A stretch of 5,909 nucleotides of DNA from Oscillospiraceae bacterium. GTDB lineage: Bacteria; Bacillota; Clostridia; Oscillospirales; Ruminococcaceae. The notes beneath the pieces were generated by a model. The model was given only the letters and a program-made list of their open reading frames with translations, was not told the DNA's origin and did not search any database. Below are positions 1-4,974 of this stretch, in pieces (position 1 is the first letter of the stretch; each line of letters opens with the position of its first letter). The DNA lies in the NCBI GenBank assembly GCA_017528675.1, contig JAFXOO010000123.1, positions 1-5,909 of the forward strand, read 5' to 3'. Position numbers and translations under genes: made by a program.

Positions 1-1863
1 ATCAAGGCAGTACAGGATGCAGGCTACGGTGCCTCGGAAAAAGGCGCTGCCAGGCCGCAGAGCGAATCTGAAATTCCCGCAGATACTGAAGTGCCTCGCA
101 TGCGCAATCGTCTGATTGCCTCACTTGTGTTCCTTGCGGTGCTGATGTATGTCTCGATGGGACATATGCTGGGACTGCCGCTGCCGGGGATATTCCATGC
201 AGATCCCATTGCGGGAGGTATTGTGCAGATGCTCCTTGCCGGTATTGTCATGGTCATCAACCAGAAATTCTTCGTCAGCGGTTTCCGCTCTGTGCTGCAC
301 GGCGCTCCGAATATGGATACACTCGTAGCGATGGGTTCCGGTGTGTCCTTCCTGTGGAGCGTGTGGGTACTGCTCCGCAGCTCATATGAACGTGCCATGG
401 GCGGGAATGCGGAGATGCCCGAATTCTATTTTGAGAGCGCTGCCATGATTGTGACGCTTATCACTGTCGGGAAACTGCTTGAAGCTGTATCCAAGGGCAG
501 AACGACCAGTGCCCTGAAAAGTCTGCTACAGCTTGCACCGAAAACGGCAAGGGTTATCCGTGACGGCCAGGAACAGGAGATTCCTGCTGAACAGGTGCGG
601 CTGGGAGATATCTTTCTCATCAGACCCGGTGACAGCATTCCGGTGGACGGGATTGTGCTGGAAGGGGAGAGCGCTGTCAACGAAGCTGCCCTCACCGGCG
701 AGAGCATTCCGGCGGATAAATCCCCCGGCTCCGCAGTTTCGGCAGCGACGATCAACCAATCCGGCTTTCTGCGGTGTGAAGCGACAGCCGTTGGCGGTGA
801 CACCACGCTGTCCGGCATTATCCGCATGGTAAGTGACGCCTCGGCCACGAAGGCACCCATCGCCCGCACGGCTGACAAAGTGGCGGGGGTTTTTGTCCCG
901 GCTGTGATTGCCATTGCCGTCATTACGCTGGTGATCTGGCTGCTCCTGGGGCAGACACTTGCGTTTGCGCTGGAGCGTGCCATTGCCGTGCTTGTGATCT
1001 CCTGCCCCTGTGCGCTGGGGCTTGCCACGCCTGTTGCCATCATGGTCGGCAGCGGGAGAGCAGCCCGCAGCGGTATTCTGTTCAAGACGGCTGCTGCACT
1101 GGAATCGGCCGGACGAACCGGGATTGTTGTCTTTGATAAGACCGGCACCCTGACAGAGGGAGTCCCGGCTGTCACCGATGTCATTCCGTGGCAGGGCGTG
1201 ACGGATGCACAGCTTCTTACTGCTGCCGCTTCGCTTGAACAGCACAGCGAGCATCCGCTTGCCGGCGCCATTCTGCGCTATGCGGACGAGCGGGGAATCG
1301 TACCTGCGGGAGTGACCGGATTTCAGGCACACCCCGGCGGTGGCGTACAGTGCATGCAGGACGGACAGCTCTGCGGCGGAAATGCCCGCCTTGTGCAGCA
1401 GCAGGTGCAGCTCCCTGCGGAACTTGTGGACAGGGCAGAGGCGCTGGCTTCTGAAGGGAAGACCCCGCTGTTTTTTGCGAAGGATGCGCAGGTACTCGGT
1501 CTGATCGCCGCTGCGGATGTCCTGAAGCCCGATGCTGCGGCAGCAGTGCAGGCATTACAGGGAATGGGGCTGCGGGTGGTCATGCTGACGGGTGATACGG
1601 AGCGCACTGCCCGTGCCATAGCCGGAAAGGCAGGAATTGCGGAAGTGATTGCAGGTGTACTGCCATCCGGAAAAGCGGAGGCTGTCAGACGCCTGACACG
1701 GGAAGGGAATGTTGCCATGGTGGGGGACGGCATTAACGATGCGCCTGCACTGACTGTGGCGGCGACCGGCATTGCCATCGGTGCCGGAACGGATATTGCT
1801 GTAGATGCGGCCGATGTTGTACTGATGCGCAGCAAGCTTCAGGATGTGCCGGCAGCGGTATGA
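1..1863 (+). CDS. copA: Copper-exporting P1B-type ATPase CopA, main part (5' cut by window, stopped early by in-frame TGA)
   Basis: Pumps Cu(I) out of the cytoplasm across the membrane, driven by ATP. The frame is already open at base 1, so the true start lies upstream; residues are numbered from base 1. Residues 1-14 (ending AGYGASEK) are the tail of an N-terminal HMA domain. Hydrophobic segments lie near 38-55, 72-92, 105-126, 146-164, 294-317 and around the CPC motif. The actuator TGES is at 232-235, the copper-binding CPC at 335-337, the phosphorylation motif DKTGTLT starts at 379 (Asp379 is phosphorylated), the nucleotide-binding SEHPL is at 416-420, and GDGINDAP starts at 575. The frame stops at TGA 1861-1863 after DVPAAV, where family members continue into two more helices. 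Those helices are encoded in the same frame immediately downstream. The product as read would therefore lack transmembrane helices 7-8 and part of the copper site, and is probably non-functional alone. Family assignment is very secure; copper rather than silver is inferred from CPC plus the downstream YN and MxxSS motifs. Confidence 0.95.
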   Translation: MKAVQDAGYGASEKGAARPQSESEIPADTEVPRMRNRLIASLVFLAVLMYVSMGHMLGLPLPGIFHADPIAGGIVQMLLAGIVMVINQKFFVSGFRSVLHGAPNMDTLVAMGSGVSFLWSVWVLLRSSYERAMGGNAEMPEFYFESAAMIVTLITVGKLLEAVSKGRTTSALKSLLQLAPKTARVIRDGQEQEIPAEQVRLGDIFLIRPGDSIPVDGIVLEGESAVNEAALTGESIPADKSPGSAVSAATINQSGFLRCEATAVGGDTTLSGIIRMVSDASATKAPIARTADKVAGVFVPAVIAIAVITLVIWLLLGQTLAFALERAIAVLVISCPCALGLATPVAIMVGSGRAARSGILFKTAAALESAGRTGIVVFDKTGTLTEGVPAVTDVIPWQGVTDAQLLTAAASLEQHSEHPLAGAILRYADERGIVPAGVTGFQAHPGGGVQCMQDGQLCGGNARLVQQQVQLPAELVDRAEALASEGKTPLFFAKDAQVLGLIAAADVLKPDAAAAVQALQGMGLRVVMLTGDTERTARAIAGKAGIAEVIAGVLPSGKAEAVRRLTREGNVAMVGDGINDAPALTVAATGIAIGAGTDIAVDAADVVLMRSKLQDVPAAV

Positions 1864-2337
1864 ATGGGCAGAGCGGTGCTGCGGAATATCCGTGAGAACC
1901 TGTTCTGGGCATTTCTCTATAACTGCATTGGCATACCGCTTGCAGCAGGTGCATTTGCCTGGCTGACCGGCTGGACGCTGCCGCCGATGTTTGGTGCGGC
2001 AGCAATGAGCCTGTCAAGCTTTTGTGTTGTGATGAATGCACTGCGGCTGAATCTGTTTGACCTGCACAGCACAAAGCAGGATATCCGCCGGAGATACCGG
2101 CAAACGATAAGCAAGGAGGAACCAGTTATGCAGAAGACAATCCGGATTGAGGGCATGATGTGCCCGCATTGTGAGGCAACGGTCAGGAAAGCGCTTGAAG
2201 CGCTGGATACTGTGGAAACTGCTGAGGTCAGCCACGAGAAGGGAACTGCTGTTGTCACATGCAGTGCCCCGGCTGATGATGCCGTACTGCGGCAGGCAGT
2301 AGAGGACAAGGGGTACACCGTTACGGAAATCGCATAA
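1864..2337 (+). CDS. copA: C-terminal part of CopA: last two membrane helices plus C-terminal HMA domain, separated by the TGA
   Basis: This is the same reading frame as the upstream copA part, resuming with ATG directly after the TGA. Residues 4-20 (RAVLRNIRENLFWAFLYN) match the CopA stretch that normally follows DVPAA. The helix-7 Tyr-Asn pair is at residues 19-20 and the helix-8 MSLSS motif at 48-52; both are known Cu(I)-site elements of CopA. A basic linker (about 69-88) leads into an HMA domain (about 89-157) with a CPHC metal-binding motif. No convincing Shine-Dalgarno precedes the ATG at 1864, so separate translation would rely on reinitiation at TGA-ATG. The simplest reading is one gene of at least 778 sense codons in the window broken by a single CGA-to-TGA change; a sequencing or assembly error is the main alternative. 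Most C-terminal HMA fusions of this type occur in clostridial CopA proteins (general knowledge). Confidence 0.85.
   Translation: MGRAVLRNIRENLFWAFLYNCIGIPLAAGAFAWLTGWTLPPMFGAAAMSLSSFCVVMNALRLNLFDLHSTKQDIRRRYRQTISKEEPVMQKTIRIEGMMCPHCEATVRKALEALDTVETAEVSHEKGTAVVTCSAPADDAVLRQAVEDKGYTVTEIA
2113..2119 (+). promoter_or_regulatory. Internal ribosome binding site inside the copA frame
   Basis: AAGGAGG lies 8 bases before the ATG at 2128, within the coding frame of the CopA C-terminal part. It is as good as the sites of the housekeeping genes downstream and falls precisely at the boundary between the membrane domain and the HMA domain, which argues against pure chance. It encodes part of the linker residues KEE. 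Confidence 0.6.
2128..2337 (+). CDS. Possible nested CopZ-like copper chaperone (HMA domain) translated from an internal start
   Basis: An ATG at 2128, in frame with the copA 3' part, is preceded by a strong AAGGAGG with an 8-base spacer. Translation from it gives a 69-residue protein that is exactly one HMA domain: a first beta strand (KTIRIEG), the MMCPHC metal-binding loop with Cys12 and Cys15, and the usual beta-alpha-beta fold ending in a YTVTEIA strand. Length and layout match free CopZ chaperones, which bring Cu(I) to CopA. Because the frame has no stop between copA helix 8 and this domain, it may be made as a fused C-terminal domain, as a free chaperone, or as both. If the TGA at 1861 is real, the internal start would still allow chaperone production from the damaged gene. 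The HMA call is secure; independent translation is inferred from the ribosome binding site. Confidence 0.6.
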   Translation: MQKTIRIEGMMCPHCEATVRKALEALDTVETAEVSHEKGTAVVTCSAPADDAVLRQAVEDKGYTVTEIA

Positions 2338-2410
2338 GCCCACCCCCGGCAGGCTTTGCTTTCGCCAAGTTGTTGGCATTGTCGCCCTGTAAGGCCATTT
2401 TAAACGGATA
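2338..2410. other. GC-rich spacer between copA stop and terminator
   Basis: No convincing gene or RNA is seen here. The stretch contains a weak hairpin (GCCAA 2364-2368 with TTGGC 2373-2377) and, on the minus strand, a short protein-like reading described in the findings. It most likely is an untranslated copA 3' tail. Confidence 0.4.
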
Positions 2411-2450
2411 GAACCGCTCTCTGTTTCAATCAGAGAGCGGTTCTTCTTTT
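2411..2450 (+). terminator. Rho-independent terminator after copA
   Basis: GAACCGCTCTCTG (2411-2423) and CAGAGAGCGGTTC (2431-2443) form a perfect 13-bp stem around a 7-base loop, followed by the T-rich TTCTTTT (2444-2450). It lies 74 bases after the copA stop and ahead of the ddl promoter, so it separates the copper gene from the cell-wall operon. No comparable T-run flanks it for the opposite strand, so it should work on the + strand only. Confidence 0.93.
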
Positions 2451-2497
2451 ACTTGGTGCATAATATTTGGATAGAATGCATAATTTTGAAAAAATAC

Positions 2498-2526
2498 TTG
2501 CAGTTTCCTGAAAAATATGATAGAAT
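2498..2526 (+). promoter_or_regulatory. Sigma-A-type promoter for the ddl operon
   Basis: A -35 box TTGCAG (2498-2503) and a -10 box TAGAAT (2521-2526) are separated by the ideal 17 bases, with a TG at 2518-2519 giving an extended -10. The surroundings are strongly AT-rich compared with the flanking genes. The predicted start of transcription is near 2532-2535, giving a leader of roughly 60 bases before the ddl ATG. It lies just after the copA terminator and is the only good promoter seen for the four genes downstream. Confidence 0.8.
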
Positions 2527-2537
2527 ATAAAGTGAGT

Positions 2538-2567
2538 ATCTGCGGCTGTTTTCTGACGGCGGCAGAT
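2538..2567 (+). other. Hairpin in the ddl mRNA leader
   Basis: ATCTGC (2538-2543) pairs with GCAGAT (2562-2567). After one G-G mismatch, five more pairs (2545-2549 with 2556-2560, one of them G-U) close a 6-base loop. The structure lies between the predicted transcription start and the ddl ribosome binding site, and no T-run follows, so it is not a terminator. It could protect the 5' end of the mRNA or have a regulatory role; no known riboswitch class is recognised. Confidence 0.4.
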
Positions 2568-2579
2568 GATCCCTATTTT

Positions 2580-2586
2580 AAAGGAG
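2580..2586 (+). promoter_or_regulatory. ddl ribosome binding site, decides the start
   Basis: AAAGGAG sits 9 bases before the ATG at 2596. An earlier in-frame ATG at 2566 lies inside the leader hairpin, upstream of this site, and would add ten residues not expected in the family. The start is therefore set at 2596. Confidence 0.85.
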
Positions 2587-2595
2587 CGAATCATT

Positions 2596-3669
2596 ATGTC
2601 AAAGATCAGAGTAGCGGTCCTGTTCGGCGGTGCCTCAAGCGAGCATGATATCTCGCTGAAATCTGCCACCCATGTTATCCAGAATATCCCAACGGATAAG
2701 TATGAGGTGATCTGTGTTGGTATTACCAAAAAGGGAAGATGGCTTTATTATCCCGGCGATGTTGCAGCGATTGCAACCGGTGAGTGGGAACGTAACCCCG
2801 ACTGCACCTCTACCGTGCTTTCTCCGGATCCCATCCACAAGGGCCTGATTACCATTGAAAACGGCACTGCCTCCGTCAAGAAGATTGATGTGGTGTTCCC
2901 GGTTCTTCACGGGCGCAACGGAGAGGACGGCACCATTCAGGGATTGCTCGATCTGGCAAAAATACCCTATGTCGGCTGTGGCCTGCTGGCATCTGCTGCC
3001 TGCATGGATAAGGCTGTGACACATACCATTCTCGACTACAACGGCATCCATACTGCAAAATGGCGCATGATTCTTGACCGTGAGATGAATGTCCTCACCG
3101 AAAAATGCCGTGAAATCGCTGCATCACTCGGCTACCCCCTGTTCGTCAAGCCCGCCAATGCCGGTTCTTCCATCGGCGTGAGCCGTGCAGATAACGAGGA
3201 GCAGCTCCTGGAGGGCGTGAAGGCTGCCTTTGCGCATGACGATAAAGTTATTGTGGAGGAGTGCATCAACGGACGTGAACTGGAAGTAGCAGTGTTTGGC
3301 TATGATGCGCCGTTTGCTTCCTTTGTCGGCGAGATTTCCTCCTGCAAGGAATTCTACGACTTTGATGCGAAGTATGTTCTTGACGGCTCCCAGCTTTCAA
3401 TTCCGGCTGAACTGCCGCTCGAAAAGGGAAGGGAAATCCAGGCAATTGCCCTGAAGGCCTATAAGGCGATGGGGTGCAAGGGTCTGTCCCGTGTGGACTT
3501 CTTCCTCTCCGACAAGGACGAGATCATCCTGAATGAGATCAATACGATGCCCGGCTTCACGGATATCAGCATGTATCCCAAGCTGATGCGCCATCTCGGC
3601 ATGAAGCCGTCCTACCTCATTGATAAGCTCATCGAGCAGGCCATTGACAACAATGACCGTGCATGCTGA
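2596..3669 (+). CDS. ddl: D-alanine--D-alanine ligase
   Basis: Cytoplasmic ATP-grasp enzyme that joins two D-alanines to make the D-Ala-D-Ala end of the peptidoglycan stem peptide, used next by MurF. The 357-residue length is typical. The N-terminal domain starts VAVLFGG-SSEHDISL, with Glu16 as the first-subsite glutamate. HGRNGEDG is at 105-112. The ATP-grasp region includes FVKPANAGSSIGVS (183-196), GRELEV, and the C-terminal metal/phosphate motif NEINTMPGFT (from 313). The omega-loop reads FDAKY (256-260); its Lys-Tyr pair is that of D-Ala-D-Ala ligases, whereas D-Ser ligases of the VanC/VanG kind usually have EKY and VanA-type D-Lac ligases lack the Tyr. The segment around residues 45-75 (WLYYPGD, then GEWERN) resembles the longer Ddl/VanG branch, but no van regulators, VanT or VanXY genes lie nearby. 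It is first in the operon, and its stop codon overlaps the murI ribosome binding site. Confidence 0.96.
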   Translation: MSKIRVAVLFGGASSEHDISLKSATHVIQNIPTDKYEVICVGITKKGRWLYYPGDVAAIATGEWERNPDCTSTVLSPDPIHKGLITIENGTASVKKIDVVFPVLHGRNGEDGTIQGLLDLAKIPYVGCGLLASAACMDKAVTHTILDYNGIHTAKWRMILDREMNVLTEKCREIAASLGYPLFVKPANAGSSIGVSRADNEEQLLEGVKAAFAHDDKVIVEECINGRELEVAVFGYDAPFASFVGEISSCKEFYDFDAKYVLDGSQLSIPAELPLEKGREIQAIALKAYKAMGCKGLSRVDFFLSDKDEIILNEINTMPGFTDISMYPKLMRHLGMKPSYLIDKLIEQAIDNNDRAC

Positions 3670-3674
3670 GGAGG
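3668..3674 (+). promoter_or_regulatory. murI ribosome binding site overlapping the ddl stop
   Basis: GAGGAGG begins on the second base of the ddl TGA (3667-3669) and lies 6 bases before the ATG at 3681. It selects 3681 over the in-frame ATG at 3663, which is inside ddl and has no such site. The overlap suggests translational coupling of ddl and murI. Confidence 0.85.
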
Positions 3675-3680
3675 CAGAGC

Positions 3681-4484
3681 ATGAATCGTGATGCAATCGG
3701 CGTATTTGACTCCGGCATGGGCGGCCTCACGGCTGTCAAGGCGCTTGGGGAGATTCTGCCGCATGAGAATATTATTTATTTCGGTGACACGGCCCGTATC
3801 CCCTACGGTACCCGCAGCCGCCAGACCATCCAGCGCTACACGCAGGAGGACATTGCCTTTCTGCGGCGCCATCCTGTGAAAATGATTATTGCCGCCTGCG
3901 GTACGGTCAGCTCTATGCTCGGTGCGGATTCTCCGGTAGAGGATATGCCCTTCACCGGTGTGGTTTATCCCGCTGCAAGAGCAGCCTGCGCTGCAACGCA
4001 GAACGGCCGTGTCGGCATCATCGGCACGCCGGCAACCGTGGCAAGCGGCAGCTATGAGAACGCTATCCACACCATCGACAGCGCTGTGGATGTCACGGCA
4101 ATGGCATGTCCGCTGTTCGTTCACCTGGTGGAGTATGGCTATACAGACCGGAATGACCCGATTACCCGTCTTGCTGCGGAGGAATATCTTACGCCCATCC
4201 GGGAGGCAGGCGTGGATACGCTTATTCTTGGCTGCACGCACTATCCGATTATTGCGCCGGTTATCGCTGACATTATGGGCGAAGGCGTAAAGCTGATTTC
4301 TGCCAGTGAGGAAGCGGCAAAATATGCCAAGCAGTGCCTGGAGGAGCAGGATTTGCTCACGGACAGTACAGAGCGTGGACATAATGTATACTACGTTTCC
4401 GACAGCGTTTCCATGTTCCGGGACAATGCACGCCATTTTCTGGCAGATGCCGTCAACGGACAGGTGTTCAGCAGCCGGATTTAA
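3681..4484 (+). CDS. murI: Glutamate racemase
   Basis: Cofactor-independent racemase that converts L-glutamate to D-glutamate for the second residue of the peptidoglycan stem peptide, in the cytoplasm. The 267-residue length is normal. The N-terminal IGVFDSGMGGL (6-16) carries catalytic-site Asp10 and Ser11, and YFGDTARIPYGT follows. The first catalytic cysteine is Cys73 and the second Cys185 in GCTHYP (184-189), so the two-cysteine machinery is intact. Unusually, the first motif reads ACGTVSS rather than the standard ACNTAS: the asparagine that normally contacts the substrate is Gly74. This may mark a clostridial subfamily or altered substrate handling. Placement directly after ddl supports a cell-wall role. 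An aspartate racemase is the alternative, but the overall motif set and context favour glutamate. Confidence 0.92.
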   Translation: MNRDAIGVFDSGMGGLTAVKALGEILPHENIIYFGDTARIPYGTRSRQTIQRYTQEDIAFLRRHPVKMIIAACGTVSSMLGADSPVEDMPFTGVVYPAARAACAATQNGRVGIIGTPATVASGSYENAIHTIDSAVDVTAMACPLFVHLVEYGYTDRNDPITRLAAEEYLTPIREAGVDTLILGCTHYPIIAPVIADIMGEGVKLISASEEAAKYAKQCLEEQDLLTDSTERGHNVYYVSDSVSMFRDNARHFLADAVNGQVFSSRI

Positions 4485-4490
4485 GGAAGG
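4483..4490 (+). promoter_or_regulatory. Ribosome binding site that fixes a TTG start for the DUF1934 gene
   Basis: AAGGAAGG starts inside the murI stop codon (TAA 4482-4484) and lies 7 bases before TTG at 4498. The next in-frame ATG, at 4516, is 25 bases away, too far to use this site. The overlap again suggests coupling to the gene before it. Confidence 0.75.
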
Positions 4491-4497
4491 GATCAGT

Positions 4498-4935
4498 TTG
4501 AGAGAACAGTGGGTCATGACGCTCAGGAGCATCCAGCGTGACGGAAGCGAAAGCTCAGAATCGGTGCTGGACACGGAGATCCAGTACTACCTCGACCAGA
4601 ACGGTGACAGAATCATTGCCTATGAGGAATCGGAGACAACCGGTATGGAGGGCTCCAGTATGATGCTGCGGGTTTCACCGGAGGACATGGTGTCCATCAT
4701 CCGTACCGGTACCTTTCAGACGCATCTTGTAGTACAGAAGGGTAAGAAGCATTTCTGCCACTATGAGACACCGTTCGGGGAATTTGCTGTCGGCGTTGCG
4801 GCAAAATGGGTGCGCAATCATCTTTCGGATGAGGGCGGCTCACTGGCACTGCGTTATACTGTAGACGCCAATTCCACGCTGCTTTCGGACAATGAGATCA
4901 GAATTGACATCAAAAAAATGAATATGGGAATCTGA
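4498..4935 (+). CDS. DUF1934 (YwiB-like) calycin-type beta-barrel protein
   Basis: A 145-residue protein with no signal peptide or membrane segment, so cytoplasmic. The alternating pattern (REQWVMTLRSIQRDG near the start, IQYYLDQNGDRIIAYEESE, SMMLRVSPEDMVSIIRTG, FQTHLVVQKGKKHFCHYETPFGEFAVGV, then SLALRYTVDAN and EIRIDIKK) fits the DUF1934/YwiB small beta-barrel family. In this family the phrase with T-x-x-G-F/E-x-x-x and the late Y-x-L/V-D-x-N stretch are typical. In Bacillus subtilis ywiB is also beside argS, which supports the identification. Biochemical function is unknown. The start is set at TTG 4498 from its ribosome binding site, only 13 bases after murI; an ATG at 4516 would shorten it by six residues. 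TGA ends it, showing that this organism uses TGA as a stop. Confidence 0.85.
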   Translation: MREQWVMTLRSIQRDGSESSESVLDTEIQYYLDQNGDRIIAYEESETTGMEGSSMMLRVSPEDMVSIIRTGTFQTHLVVQKGKKHFCHYETPFGEFAVGVAAKWVRNHLSDEGGSLALRYTVDANSTLLSDNEIRIDIKKMNMGI

Positions 4936-4936
4936 G

Positions 4937-4955
4937 CTGACGGATGTTTCGTCAG
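4937..4955 (+). other. Small hairpin between the DUF1934 gene and argS
   Basis: CTGACG (4937-4942) and CGTCAG (4950-4955) form a perfect 6-bp stem that can extend by a G-U and an A-U pair to a 3-base loop. It begins two bases after the DUF1934 stop and ends just before the argS ribosome binding site. There is no T-run, so it is not a standard terminator. It may be an mRNA processing or stability element, or simply chance. Confidence 0.45.
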
Positions 4956-4960
4956 ACTGT

Positions 4961-4967
4961 AAGGAGG
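4961..4967 (+). promoter_or_regulatory. argS ribosome binding site
   Basis: AAGGAGG lies 7 bases before the ATG at 4975. A second ATG at 4971 is only 3 bases away and opens a 14-codon frame out of phase, so 4975 is the start. Confidence 0.88.
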
Positions 4968-4974
4968 ACAATGC

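Noticed and set aside
91..93. GTG at 91 as the start of the copper ATPase
   Set aside because: The frame is open and coding upstream to base 1, and residues 1-14 are recognisably the end of an HMA domain, so the gene starts before the window.
426..1835. Long minus-strand open frames (426-1271, 526-1332, 1323-1835) opposite copA
   Set aside because: They are shadows of a GC-rich coding strand; their translations show no domain-like pattern and they lie opposite a well-conserved gene.
1861..1890. Selenocysteine insertion or TGA reassignment at the copA stop
   Set aside because: The family does not have Cys or Sec at this position, only a weak 4-bp pairing follows it, and TGA ends two other genes here.
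2566..2595. ATG 2566 as the ddl start
   Set aside because: It lies in the leader hairpin, has no Shine-Dalgarno, and adds residues absent from the family; ATG 2596 has a well-spaced site.
2338..2595. Riboswitch, T-box, tRNA, small RNA gene or mobile-element end in the copA-ddl gap
   Set aside because: Apart from the terminator, promoter and simple leader hairpin, I found no conserved RNA signature, terminal inverted repeats or target duplication.
4306..4497. Upstream extension of the DUF1934 gene to ATG 4306
   Set aside because: This would overlap the conserved murI C-terminus by about 180 bases; the TTG at 4498 has the ribosome binding site and matches the family length.
3612..4574. 320-codon minus-strand open frame opposite murI
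   Set aside because: It overlaps murI and two neighbours with clear family motifs on the + strand, and its translation has no recognisable features.
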